Source: Hoplostethus atlanticus (Eukaryota; Chordata; Actinopteri; Trachichthyiformes; Trachichthyidae). Taken from it: a DNA stretch of 64,000 bases. Below are positions 11,683 through 21,732 of this stretch, one piece after another (positions within the stretch are counted from its first letter, which is position 1; each line of letters starts with the position of its first letter). The translations under genes and the position numbers were made by a program. The notes beneath the pieces are model-generated. The model was not told the origin of the DNA and searched no databases. It worked only from the letters and a program-made list of their open reading frames with translations. The stretch spans positions 1,825,001 through 1,889,000 of the forward strand of contig JAXDDX010000016.1 of assembly GCA_034670405.1 (NCBI GenBank). Reading direction: 5' to 3'.

Positions 11683-13815
11683 CACCTGACTGGGTTGGAA
11701 GCTGTGTCGGGGATCTGAGCAGTGGAGCAGTAGGTAGGGTCTTGTTGACTATTTGGACCAACTTCTGCACCTGCTGGGAGGACTTTTGCAGAGCTGTAGA
11801 CGCCTCCTTAAACTGGCCAACAAACAGGGTCCATGTCAACAGCCACTCATACTGTGCAGTGTTTGTCACTCATTTATTTGTGTTGGTGAACCCACAACAT
11901 CAGACTAGCCCACCACAAATAAACTCCCCAAATATATAGAGTAATACATTTCAGTGTTTCTTGTCTTGCGTGTGTACAGTCCTTTCCACCACTAGACTGT
12001 GTTTTTAACATGTACATGTACAGAAATAACCTAAGGACCTCTGAGAGTCACTGCTCAATATCAAGTGTGCTTGCTGAAAAGTGAGTACAGCAGTGAAATT
12101 ATGTAACGGGAATGTGGTAGAATATTTTAAAAGAAACGTAACAGAACCGTTCATTGTTCTCACCACTGCATCCTTGACAGGAGTGACAGGCTTCTTGGGT
12201 GGAACCACTAAAACATTGTGAAAAACAGAAACCGATAATTACCGACAGACAGTAACACTGGTTGGTAACCAGTCTCTCATGACAAGGGACCACAACTTAC
12301 AACAGCCAACAGCAATGACGTCGTCATCATCGTCATCGTCTATCTCGATGACCTCAGAGGACAGCGCTCCTCCTCCGCCCCCCTCATCGTCTGAACTGCT
12401 CTCCCTGTAGACCAGGCCGTTCTTGCGGTAGGTCGCCCTCACTAACTTCTCACATTCCTTTACTGATCTGAGAGAGAGGAGAGGAAACACGTTAGCCTAC
12501 ACTACATGCATAAACACAGCCGCTCCCACACAAATCCACTCCTTATCAGGGCCCTGCTGTTATCACAGAATCTGTGTTTAAAAATAGAATTTAGACACGT
12601 ACACAAAACATCACAAGATTCTCCTAAGATGTTGGCTAAACCAAGCATGAAATTACATGATACACAATTCAACATAGAAACTAGATAAAAGAAACTAAAA
12701 TAAGAGAAGAAAAAATTGGGGTTAAAAATAAAAATATAAACAGGAAGCAGGAAGCATTTATTTGTGGATTTTTGTCCAATTTGTCCCGTAGCAGATCTGT
12801 AAAAACACCAAATGTGCACCAAAGGGTCCACCCCCTTTTGTTATTCCCTGAAAGTGCTGTCATTTTCAAACTGTCTGGGACCAATTTTGAGCAGTGTTGT
12901 GCGTTGGCTTTCTACATAATACAGTGTTTCCCATTCATGGTCTCATCTGTGGCACATCGCCATAGTATCAGCACGACCGCCACAAAGGTTGGTCAATATA
13001 TAGAAATGGATCTAAATCGATCTTTAACGCTGCACATCACGTTATGTCCTCTGTCACACCAGAGACTAATCTCACTCAGCTGTCACTTGTAAACACACAA
13101 GTTTTTTTTCCCTCATCCAATATTTAACTTGGGATATTACTGTTCGGGAAGTGACATCACCCCAGCAGCTAGTGGAGTCTGTATATTCAACAAGTCATGT
13201 AATCATATATCAATGAGTGGAAAATCAATTTTCTCCCATTCATTGAACGTGTGTTCCCTCAGATGAAGATTTAAAAGTATTTTACAAGGAAAAGGCCTCG
13301 AGAGGAGGAAGAAAGCTAAAAGCAGTGTGAACCTGAGGTAGATGCAAAACAGGCAGAATAAACCTCACAGGAAAATCTCTGAACCCCACCAGGAATTAAT
13401 TCATTTCAGGAGTAGCTACAACGATATCTGTTATCACAATGGAAAGGGAAGGCATTGAAATAAAAAAATCTGAGGGCATAAACACTAAACAATATAAAGC
13501 CTGGAATCTGGGGGGAAAATAAAAGTGAAAAACATGAAAATGAGAAACAAAAACAGACTTGGGTAAAAATGAAAGCAGATTCCTTAAGGCCCAACATGAT
13601 GCATCCACTCACTGGCTGGCATTGTTGAAGAGCTTCTCGGTCTTCGCCCCCTCCTCCTCTTTCTGCTCCACCCATTCCTTGAGCTCAGCCAGATGAGTCT
13701 TCCTCTTCTGCACGGCTTCGCTCTTCTCCACCGCATCCTCGATCCACTTCCTCAGATCATCCAGGGAAACGCCCAATTCTTCCTCCAGACCATTGTCCCA
13801 GCCCTCCACCTCCAT
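3986..13815 (-). CDS. setdb1: SETDB1 histone H3K9 methyltransferase, complete
   Basis: SETDB1 (ESET/KMT1E) is a nuclear enzyme that trimethylates histone H3 lysine 9. It acts with KAP1/TRIM28 and ATF7IP to silence retroelements and genes. Twenty-four coding exons join in frame from the ATG at 13813-13815 to the TGA at 3986-3988, giving 1254 residues (human 1291). Order: an N-terminal helical/coiled-coil region (about 1-180), three Tudor folds (about 185-400), a low-complexity linker, an MBD (about 585-660), a Cys-rich pre-SET domain, and a SET domain split by a long acidic insertion (about 900-1115), ending in post-SET. Catalytic-core motifs NHSCSPN and ELTWDYNYE and the post-SET Cys cluster CCCGSTEC are intact, so the enzyme should be active. 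Teleosts often have setdb1a and setdb1b; I cannot say which this is. A short upstream exon (15508-15524) may supply the real start. Confidence 0.97.
5210..6315 (-). other. setdb1: setdb1 SET-domain insertion exons, including a 20-nt microexon
   Basis: Exons are 6145-6315, 5683-5813, 5492-5511 and 5210-5328. They encode the long acidic, Ser-rich insertion that bifurcates the SET domain. Conserved anchors are [14 protein letters not shown] and [11 protein letters not shown]. The exon at 5492-5511 is only 20 nt and has a good acceptor and a GTATGT donor. It is needed to keep frame, reading ESGDSKS into QVKTEA. Confidence 0.92.
6505..7583 (-). other. setdb1: setdb1 pre-SET and first half of split SET domain
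   Basis: Exons are 7493-7583, 7281-7397, 6915-7084 and 6505-6759. The zinc-binding pre-SET cysteines are present ([27 protein letters not shown]). The SET domain begins with [20 protein letters not shown] and [20 protein letters not shown]. The split then starts inside 6505-6759, where sequence becomes Ser/Glu-rich ([15 protein letters not shown]). Confidence 0.95.
7668..7962. mobile_element. Internally deleted Tc1/mariner-like element in setdb1 intron
   Basis: The stretch begins with CTTTATTAGGTACACC and ends with its reverse complement form, GGTGTACCTAATATAGTGG. The interior matches a well-known fish Tc1-like element (mobile-element text such as GGTCCATGTTGACATGATGG). About 300 bp remain of an element usually over 1 kb, so most of the transposase region is lost. 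It sits between setdb1 exons 7493-7583 and 8076-8337. Confidence 0.8.
8076..9460 (-). other. setdb1: setdb1 linker, MBD and start of pre-SET exons
   Basis: Exons are 9298-9460, 8987-9100, 8461-8836 and 8076-8337. The first two carry a Pro/Gln linker and the conserved MAKKSTS block. The third holds an in-frame low-complexity run of alternating Pro/Thr and Ala/Pro residues, encoded by a G-rich repeat on the plus strand at about 8660-8762. It then enters the methyl-CpG-binding fold ([17 protein letters not shown]). The last continues with [15 protein letters not shown] and the [14 protein letters not shown] block that leads into pre-SET. Confidence 0.95.
9129..9256. mobile_element. Possible Tc1-like terminal fragment
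   Basis: The text ACAGTGGATATCAAAAGTTTACACTC resembles the terminal inverted repeat of a fish Tc1-like family. No second terminus is seen, so this is a weak call. Confidence 0.35.
9501..10062 (-). mobile_element. Tc1/mariner-like fossil (same family as 7668-7962) interrupted by a MITE
   Basis: It starts with the family terminus CACCGGCCACTTTATTAGGTACACC. It runs through decayed transposase-region sequence and ends near 10062, where the minus strand encodes the start of the transposase DNA-binding region ([12 protein letters not shown]). A 205-bp MITE at 9729-9933 splits it; the Tc1 sequence reads through from 9728 to 9942 once the MITE and one duplicated 8-mer are removed. The far terminus is missing. 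It lies in the setdb1 intron between exons 10094-10223 and 9298-9460 and is non-functional. Confidence 0.85.
9729..9933. mobile_element. hAT-type MITE with long terminal inverted repeats and 8-bp TSD
   Basis: A 205-bp palindromic element with about 60-bp inverted arms, starting CAGGGGTGTCAAACC and ending with the reverse complement TTTGACACCCCTG. It is flanked on both sides by CTCTAGAG (9721-9728 and 9934-9941), an 8-bp target-site duplication as made by hAT transposases. It encodes no protein. Confidence 0.93.
10094..11812 (-). other. setdb1: setdb1 helical and triple Tudor domain exons
   Basis: Exons are 11686-11812, 11362-11532, 11030-11234, 10854-10927, 10455-10645 and 10094-10223. Blocks almost identical to mammalian SETDB1 are visible, including [63 protein letters not shown] and [14 protein letters not shown]. 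The triple Tudor reads H3 tails carrying both K14 acetylation and K9 methylation in mammals. The acceptor of the 11686-11812 exon has a weak pyrimidine tract. That exon's donor is followed directly by a (CA)n tract on the sense strand. Confidence 0.95.
12164..13815 (-). other. setdb1: setdb1 N-terminal coding exons (coiled-coil region)
   Basis: Exons are 13613-13815, 12301-12467 and 12164-12207. The first carries a charged heptad-rich helix ([20 protein letters not shown]) followed by a Glu/Lys-rich stretch. The second ends in an acidic run, [10 protein letters not shown], matching the conserved IEIPDEDDD of SETDB1. The third is a 44-nt exon. In mammals this region mediates ATF7IP contact and nuclear export. 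Phases 2, 1 and 0 join exactly. Confidence 0.93.
12921..13030. mobile_element. Possible hAT-like terminal fragment
   Basis: CAGTGTTTCCCATTCATGGT followed by a TGTGGC..GCCACA hairpin resembles the terminus of a common fish hAT-like repeat. The other end is not identifiable. Confidence 0.35.
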
Positions 13816-13984
13816 TCTGATGAGAGAAAAGGAAAAGTGTGAGATGGGTAGCAGGAAAAGATAAGAGATGGAAGTGGAGGATTTTTGTAAAATCAGACAT
13901 CAAGAATTAATTGCACAGCAAGATTTTTTGACTATACAGTAACAATGCCCAGTTAAATGCATATAATCTTAGTCTGCCACTTTT

Positions 13985-14210
13985 ACATTTCACTGCACAC
14001 CTCGTGTGTGTATGTGACAAATAAACTTCTTGAATCTTGAATCTCTGTCCAAATACTTTTGGCACCCTGAATTGTGGGACCAAAAAGAACAGTAGTTTGA
14101 TCCAATGTAGCTAAAAATCCCCTCAAAATTTAATTTCACAGTTTGCAGTTTAACTATAAGAGTATGAAGCCAAAACAAATAAGTGTGTTGCTGTCCAAAT
14201 AGATACAACA
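13985..14210. repeat. Retroposon-like 3' tail next to a second repeat fragment
   Basis: ATGTGACAAATAAACTTCTTGAATCTTGAATC resembles the 3' tail of a fish non-LTR retroposon. It is followed by CTGTCCAAATACTTTTGGCA and, about 130 bp later, a second CTGTCCAAATA, suggesting a short DNA-transposon-like repeat. Family names are not assigned. Confidence 0.4.
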
Positions 14211-14436
14211 CTCACTGGCTGTTTTGTTCAGGTCCCGTAGAGGAAGTTCTTACCAATTCTTTTTTTCTTGTTTACCAAATAAAAATGTGTCCTTTCAAGA
14301 GTTATGATAGCATTGAACTGTGCCACCAAGAATCAATCAAATTGTACACTCCAAGCTGATTCCCACCATACACAGACAGAGGCGGTTTAGAGAGGGTGTA
14401 GTGGAAAGATGCTACTGTGATTACTAAAAAGGCACA

Positions 14437-14575
14437 TATAGTGGCTTTGGAAAGTATTCAGACCCTTCACTTTTTCCATACTTTGTTGTGTTATAGACTT
14501 AATTTAAAATAGATTAATTTGTTTGACACCAAACTACACACAATACCCCATAATGACAAAGCTAAAACTAGTTTT
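14437..14575. mobile_element. Tc1-like terminal inverted repeat fragment
   Basis: AGTGGCTTTGGAAAGTATTCAGACCCTTCACTTTTTCCATA and ATACCCCATAATGACAAAGC are typical of the terminus of a Tc1-like family widespread in teleosts. Only one end is present, in the intron upstream of setdb1 exon 13613-13816. Confidence 0.7.
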
Positions 14576-14725
14576 CCACCATGCCAGGCTATCACTACAC
14601 ACACGTCACTGACTAACAGCTTATGAGTCAAGTTTCTTATCTGAATAACTAGAAAACTGGTGTTGGTTTGTTTCCTTAGCAGCTGTTACATTCTTGTCAA
14701 ACACTGCTGGTTCCTTGCTTCCCTC

Positions 14726-14920
14726 GGTGGTTCTCCATCCTGTGCCACTGTGACCCAAGAGTTTGCAGGTTTTCAGTCCAGCCAAGCACTACTACCCCTG
14801 ATTTCACCCATTACTTCCTCCTCTCTGGTTGAAGGTGTGCTGATCAGTGACCTCAGTTGCGGTAGTGTTTGGTGAAATGAAAACCTACGTATTCATTGGT
14901 CACATGGTGGAGAGCCACCG
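14726..14920. mobile_element. Older diverged copy of the hAT MITE
   Basis: The same internal text as the 9729-9933 element is found in the same order (TTTGCAGGTTTTCAGTCCA, CCTCCTCTCTGGTTGAAGGTGTG, then ATGAAAACCTACGTATTC). Many substitutions have broken the palindrome and no target-site duplication can be read, so it is an older insertion. Confidence 0.75.
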
Positions 14921-15507
14921 CTTGCCCCTATTTCAATCTGACGGTGTTGAGCATCCCTTTGTTTACGTATCAGTCATACAAGGGCTGATGGGAATTGTAG
15001 TCTTAAGAAAATAAATAATGGCAGACATGAGATGCACATTTGTTATTGGTGCAGCACAAACTAACTATTTTAAATAAAAAGGGACGATGCTTGCTTATGC
15101 ATCTTTACAGACAAAATGCAACTGTTTGAGACTAGCACAAGGACAGCTAGCAAACTAGCTGGTAACGTTAACCGCGTTAACGTTACTTCGCTAGCCGACG
15201 TGACGATTTAATTTGGCTTATGTTAACTTTACCTACCATAACTTCAGCGCGACTTTAACGCGATGCATTTCCAACAAGCAAAAGCGCGAATGGGTTAAAC
15301 GCTTTTTAAGCCAGCTGAGAAAGACTTGATGGGGATATGAGCAGGCTAGCTTGTTAGCCTAGCATTAGCTGGAGGAATATATTTTCTGATGATTGACTGA
15401 GGACAGCTGTCTTCAAGACAAGTGGCACTGTTTTATATGGGCTTACGGTAAAAAGACATGGGGCGATATAATTCAACTTTCATTAAGAGACAATACTCAC
15501 GACTCAC

Positions 15508-15524
15508 CCATCGTTGCTCTCCAT
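15508..15524 (-). CDS. setdb1: Probable first coding exon of setdb1
   Basis: On the minus strand an ATG with A at -3 reads MESND plus two bases, then meets a consensus GTGAGT donor at 15502-15507. Splicing to the acceptor at 13816/13817 continues in frame as MESNDG-MEVEGW, placing six residues before the Met at 13815. The alternative is that exon 1 is 5'UTR only and translation starts at 13815. Confidence 0.55.
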
Positions 15525-15760
15525 TCTGTGTTTTCAAATGTAATGCATTCGGGTAGCTACATTGGGAGTGCATGCTTTGCTTCCCAGGGTAGTCGAAGTG
15601 GGCGGTGTTTTCGCACAGCTACATTCTGTGAAGGAAACCCCCGCCAACTCGGGTTATCCAGGTTTCCAAACGTATGCACCTTAGCCTCATGGTGCTATGC
15701 CTATACCTTAGGACAGGGGCCTCCAAACTTTCCCATGTCAAGAACAACCCCCAAATAGAT
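15525..15760 (-). promoter_or_regulatory. setdb1: setdb1 promoter / transcription start region (inferred)
   Basis: The sequence lies just upstream of the probable first exon and has several CpG-containing stretches (AAGTGGGCGGTGTTTTCGC, CCCGCCAACTCGGG), including a GC-box-like GGGCGG. No TATA box is evident. The start site is inferred from position only. Confidence 0.4.
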
Positions 15761-17611
15761 TCATATCAGACAAACACCCGTGTGATGAGATTGTGTCCCT
15801 AGGAACATCATTTGAGAATAATTTTGTTGTTAGATATGGTTTAATTTATAATCCCATCACAGTCAATGCTACATTAGTGAAACCTATAACTAAAACTTCT
15901 GCTTATACTCTAGGGAGTTACAAATAGAGAAATCAAACTATTTCCAGTGTTGGAGTTTTACAAGCTACAAATTATACCAATTACTTCACAATGGAAGGTG
16001 AACTACATCAAAGATACCCTCAAGAGAAATGTAGTAACTAAGGTTACTTAGTTAACAGAACTAGTAGTTTGAACCTAATTCGTAAAAAAAAAAAAAAAAG
16101 ATCATATCCACATCTGCAATGTCATGTAATGCAAAATCACACATCTGCCATCGTCTATCCTGCCTCATGGTTCTGCTGGGTAGGGCCTCTATGAAAGGGA
16201 CACTGAACACAAATGCTGGATGAAGTGCTATAACACATGTTAAAATGGTTTATTTATTTTACTGAGCAGCAAACAACTTGAATGGCAAGTCTTTTTCCCA
16301 GAACATCCAAAACATAGCATGATGAAATGGCAAAAAACATCTGTTGTGCATTATAATTGTATTTGCTTCATTGAAAAACTTTTCAAAAACAACATCTGTG
16401 CCCTATTACTGCTGATGTAAAGTGGAGAATATTTGTCACATCTGTATCAAGCTGGTCAGCAGCATTATATTCATACTATACAGCAACTTATACTGTAACT
16501 TCTGCACTGAAAAACAGATCACAGTCTATAGGGATTGCCCCAGCATTTCTCTTTTCTTGGGTTCAAGTGAGTAGCTTGCTACTCTCCAACTGAGATGAAT
16601 CAAAAGAGAAATGTGCCACTTTTTGGAACCTCACAGACTAAACACACTGGATCAGACCAAAAACAGTACTCAGTGCTCACTGGTTGCTTGTTATGTTTAA
16701 CTGATGATTTATTCTGATTTCCTGCACTCAAACAGTGGATGAAATTGATTTATTGACCTGCAGGTTTTTTCTTTATGTTTATCACATCAGCCAGTCTAAA
16801 CTGTGCAGTGAGAAGCCAATGAAAATGTTTTGTTTCTAGATGTGGCCTGTAGTGGAGCTGTATTATATAATGTAGAGCACCAATACTGAACTATACCACT
16901 CTTGCCAGTGGAGGCAAGATGCTCTATGATTGTACAAATATTCTTATACAATAACCCAGAATCAATAAGACCAGAGGCTGCTGTACCAAAAATAAAGTTT
17001 TTATTGATAATAAATCAATTAAAAATAACCAAAGGATCAGAGTGGCCTGAGTGTCCAATGGAGTATCAACTCTCAGTAGCGGTACCAGGACATGAAGGGA
17101 AGGGAAGGGGAACTAGCACGGACATCAAAAAGCAAAGCTGGGCCTGAGCACTAGGGCCCTAGTAACCAAGAGGCCTCTAGGGACAGTAAACTGGATGCCA
17201 TGCATCACACACAAAAATGCAGAAGATCAATACAAGCAAACCTAAACAAACACACTCAATGTACCACTGCGGTCACTGCACACAATTCAGGTCAGGGTTA
17301 GTAAGCCATGCATTGCACTATTCAGATTGGTTACACACATCACACTATTTTTCATGTTATATTTATCACACTAAATACGTCACAATAAACACAATAAACC
17401 ATGCACTTAAGGGCCTAACTGCCTAACCCCTTGTATTGGCCTAGTAGTCAGCACAATGCCCCAAAGAATAAAAAAACAAAGCAAAGCAACATACATGTAC
17501 TAGCCCTTTAAGTGGGATTTAAAGGTAGGCACATCAAAAACACATTGTAATTTTACTAAGGTGGGAAAAACAGTCGTTGGCTTTGCAAACTTTTATGCAT
17601 TGTGTATACGC

Positions 17612-17856
17612 TGCTTGCCCAAACTCGTCCTGGTAGGGGGATCCCTCTCTGAGTAGCCCCTCCCGAGGTTTCTTCCATTTTTTCCTAAAAGGTTTTGTGG
17701 GAGTTTTTCCTCATCCTCTGTGAGGGTCCTAGGCTGGGGGATGTTGTGTACCACCATTTATTGTTTCACACGTTGGGCACTGTGAAGCCTTAGAGACTGG
17801 AACGGTGATTAAGGGCTATACAAATAAATGTAATTTGATTTGATTTGATTTGCAAA
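17612..17856 (+). mobile_element. Fish retroposon 3' end with TTGAT tail
   Basis: The text around CTCATCCTCTGTGAGGGTCC, TGTGAAGCCTTAGAGACTGG and GATTAAGGGCTATACAAATAAATGTAATTTGATTTGATTTG is typical of the 3' end of fish LINE/SINE copies ending in a short microsatellite. The 5' part is missing. Confidence 0.6.
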
Positions 17857-18372
17857 TGGTAATTGTTAGTTTTCTGAGAATGCGAACAAAAGTAGGCATT
17901 GGTAATCATTGGTAATCAATACAGAATGTGACAAATCGTACTTAATTGCCAAGCCAACAATATGCCTTTATGTACCTTGTCATACTCAAGTCACCTGAAT
18001 CCACATATTCTGCACCCTATTGCACCATCTCAAAACACACTAAAAACACAAATGACACAAAATAAGGCAGTACAATAGCACTTAATATATAAGTGAAGGT
18101 GAAGGTCTCTGGCAGATGTGCCGAAGCAGCACCACTCAGTCCCTCACCAAACAATGCTTAGGTTCAAGGAGTCTGGAAGTTGGTCAAGTTGGGTTTACCA
18201 ATACAAACTGACACAACGGTTTCACTAAAAGGGCTACTGTGTCATGATTCAGGGGTTTTTAGATTTTAAAGTCAGCTCAACATGACGACGCACCAAACAA
18301 AGGCTGGTGCGTGTTCACAGCTCAGGAAATGTACGGGGAAGAGGAAAGGTCAGTGATAGTCTTCTCTCTCTA

Positions 18373-18378
18373 TTTATT
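18373..18378 (-). terminator. ctxnd2: Candidate ctxnd2 polyadenylation signal
   Basis: AATAAA on the minus strand, about 690 nt after the ctxnd2 stop. Other hexamers lie further downstream (near 16998), so this is one option. Confidence 0.35.
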
Positions 18379-19063
18379 CTCTCCCCTTCCATCCCGGGCA
18401 AACCCTATAGGTCCTATATACTCCTTTAGGTTTCTTGGATCCCAATACTGAACCTGTCACATCGATAAAAAAAATAAGTAGAAACTGCTGCATAAAACAT
18501 GGCAATGGCCCTCTTCTTAAAGCTTAAATATTTTTGCTGGTAAGAGTGGATGTTGAAGTTTAAACATCAACATCTGGTCTATTAACAGAGACCACTCCAT
18601 ACAACAAACACATTCATTTTCAATAAAAGTATTTACATTTCATTTCAAAGGATGACATTTTCTTTCAGCAACAATAAAAGGGCAAAAACCGATTTAGACA
18701 TGCCAACCACATGCCAACTATATCTTTGAGTTGATGTAACTATTTAACCATACATGCCTTGTGTGATCCACGGGTGAAGCACAGTACATTTTATTCTCTT
18801 TGATGATATCCATGACATACCTATATTTGGGCACTGTAAATACTTTTTTTCCTACACAAAATTTCAGTTAGGCAGGGACAATACAAAAGTAGAAATAGTT
18901 TAGAAATATATTTCCCACCAGACCGATCATATCAACAACCTAAAATACTCCAATACTCTCAATTTCTCCAGTTTCATCTTTGAGTAGAGTAGAGTAGAGT
19001 AGATCTCGCATAGTCTCCACTTGGAAGATCTGATGCCTTAATGTATAGGTCTGAGAGTGTCCA

Positions 19064-19249
19064 TCAGTTGCCTGCATGCTCATCTTGGTACATGCTAACA
19101 GAGACAGCTCTGTAAGGGTCCAGCACCAATTGTGCGCAGCGCACTATGGTCACCAACAAAAAGAAGCAGAGGAGGAAGAAGAAGAAGAGGGCGAAACCCA
19201 GGTCCACGTCCACTTCAAACTTGGCAGCGGGGCGGATTGATGGGTCCAT
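19064..19249 (-). CDS. ctxnd2: Cortexin-domain small membrane protein (probable CTXND2)
   Basis: A 61-residue single-pass protein in one coding exon. A short N-terminus (MDPSIRPAAKFEVDVDLGFA) leads into a very hydrophobic segment of about 20 residues (about 19-37, rich in Phe and Leu). The cortexin signature VRCAQLVLDPY follows, then a short polar tail ending DEHAGN. Cortexins are small neural single-pass membrane proteins of unknown biochemical role. The Met at 19249 was chosen because a good acceptor (GTCAG) lies one base upstream, so a 5'UTR exon should lie at higher coordinates; I could not place it. An in-frame extension upstream exists but has no cortexin similarity. The symbol rests on the cortexin motif and on position next to arnt and setdb1, where human CTXND2 also lies. 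Confidence 0.82.
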   Translation of the reverse strand: MDPSIRPAAKFEVDVDLGFALFFFFLLCFFLLVTIVRCAQLVLDPYRAVSVSMYQDEHAGN

Positions 19250-19250
19250 A

Positions 19251-21243
19251 CTGACAATACCACACTCCAAGCAAAAATGTCTATCTACCAAACTAGTTCC
19301 ACTGATGCCTGTGAAATGTTCCAAAAGGTTTTTATCCAGTGTGTCTTTATCTGCATGGACTCCCAGCTCCCTCACAGAGAATCCATTTTGCTGCTGCAGT
19401 CTGAGCGGCCGGCTCGTCTTTTATGTCTTCTGAACTCAGCAGTCCAATTCTCTGTGTGTCTTGGTGTCTTTTTTTCTCAAAATTGACACCTTCTGTCTTC
19501 CTCTCCAGCATGCCCCCCCCCCCCTGCCAAGATAGGATGGATTGGTGGACACAGAGTCACATTTGGCACCGGTGTCCTCCATAAATAGTTAATAAGGAGT
19601 TTGGTAACGATCAGGCCGTTCCTGAGATTAGGACACCCAGGCATGGCTCTGGTCTCTTCAGGAGACGAGACCTTAGCAGGACATGACACCTGAATAGGAG
19701 CTACAAGCTCCCTGGTCTGCTGCATAAGGGATCTACCCACCAGAACAAGAGAAACACACAACTGGATACTCTAAGATAAGATTAACTTTATGAAGCAGCC
19801 ATCCAATGTGCTATACCAGTCATACGCACACCCGCGCACACTTAGCCACATGACTATTTTGGTTGTGCTGTTGGCTGAAAGCATCTTAGAAAAACAGACC
19901 ATAGATCAGCAAATCAGTGGAACGGTGAACAAAGATGCAGAAAGGAAGAAGGAAAGGTTGAGTGAGAGAAAGAGGATATGACGCCTTCCTGGCAATTCAC
20001 TTGAGAGGGTTTGGAAACTGATCCTGACCCAAAAAATGCAGATTGCTTGTATTCTGATGCCACCACAGAGACACACACAAGTTAAGAGTAAAGTGACCCG
20101 ATGCAAATAAGAGTGGATCCGAATAAATAACTGGGAAGAGGAACGATATAGAGCAGGGGAAAACCACCACGCTTGTCCACTTGCACAGTGAATTATGTCG
20201 AAAACGATGTCGGAAAAACACACAAGATTTACACCGTAATACAATGACTCACTCAGGTGCAACACAAACAGGGCATAGCTGAGAAAGAGTAAACCTTAGA
20301 TCCATTACTAGCATTCATTCCATTCGTTTTCACCCCCGGGGTGTGAAAGAGAGGAGGGAAGGATGAGGGGGAAGAAACTGATCCTAGGAGATAACCGCAG
20401 ATCCGTGTCTTCACCAACTGATAGACAGCGTAGGGAAAGAAAACGGATACAAGCTGATCAAAGCAAAGTTGGCTTTTGTTTCTTAACCAGTAAAGAACAT
20501 TAAGCTGTGGCAAAGCAAGGAACTGAATACAGATGGATGTAACTAAAAACAGCCATGACGCTTGCATCATCTGTAATCAGTAAAGTGCACTGCTGCCTGC
20601 AGGGCAGTATTTTTGAGATGAAGGATTTAAGTTGTTATATTGTGTGACCCCAGCACTACTTAGATACTAACTACTAACAGGAATACTTGAAAAGAACTGA
20701 CGTGCTTCCAACTTTCACATTTTTGACAATATAACAATTTAATACAAAAACCAAACATTTCTCTTTCTCTCGTTTAACATTTCATATACAGTATATTTAT
20801 ATATTTGTGTTTCTATGCGATATAAACTGCAGTTCACATCATTGTAAGAACCTGGATACAGAGCAACCAAAGAGGTTTTAAACAATAACAAGACAACACA
20901 GTCACCAAAATACCGCCCTCTTCAAAATGAAAACGGGACACTATCAACATGGGTTTACATACATTTTACATCAGCATGAGTGTGCGTAAGTTACACAGAA
21001 AATTAAAAGCTGTGATAAATGGGTCAAATTAAAAATTATACACACAGAAATTCATCCCACATGACTTCAACATTCTTCCATACTACAAACAATTGATTGT
21101 AAAACACAGGATACAAACTTGTTGGGATCTTGTTGGCAAAATTTCAGTCCCAGTCCAAATGTTTGTACCTCACAAACAAAAAAGCTGAGAAAAAGACTAT
21201 TTGCAAATTCTCTCTCTTGCAGAACATGATATTGTTTCAACTG
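19251..21243. other. Intergenic region between ctxnd2 and arnt 3' end
   Basis: The stretch should contain the ctxnd2 5'UTR exon and promoter, but I could not identify them. Short C-runs are present (about 19510-19523). No coding exon or clear transposon is seen. Confidence 0.5.
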
Positions 21244-21688
21244 TTTATTCCATGTTTATCCTGAATACAACCCTGATTACACCGTTATTACAATACCAAT
21301 CAAAAAAGGTTGATGGAGAGGTCAAAAGATCGAAAGCTTGAAATAACAACAAACAATACTTAGAAAACATGTCAATTAAATCAAACATTACTACCATATC
21401 TCTCCATTTTAAAATAACATCAATCAAGAAAAACATTTAGGACAACAAAGAATGGCTTTAGTACATAATTAAAGTACACAATTCCTGCTTATTATTGCTG
21501 TGTGATTACTTTTTCTTTTTTTTTCAATTTCTTTTACAAAAGCAGTATAAAAAAAAAAGCCCATACTTGGTGCAGTGAGAGGAGGAAGAGTGTGCTGAGT
21601 AATTCAGGGCAATAGGAGGACGAAATCAAGCAAGTCAGAACCCTATGACTGTGTTCAAGTTAAGAATGATAGTGCATGCATCCATTTT

Positions 21689-21732
<44 letters not shown>

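Larger units (their letters stand above)
15761..19063. other. Intergenic region between setdb1 and ctxnd2
   Basis: About 3.3 kb of AT-rich DNA with no exon matching a known protein. It holds a retroposon tail (17612-17856) and probably the ctxnd2 3'UTR next to 19064; a minus-strand AATAAA lies at 18373-18378. A poly-A run is at about 16084-16099. Confidence 0.6.

Noticed and set aside
15393-15758. Plus-strand open frame of 121 codons
   Set aside because: It overlaps the probable setdb1 first exon and promoter on the opposite strand, has no recognisable domain, and lacks splice or conservation support.
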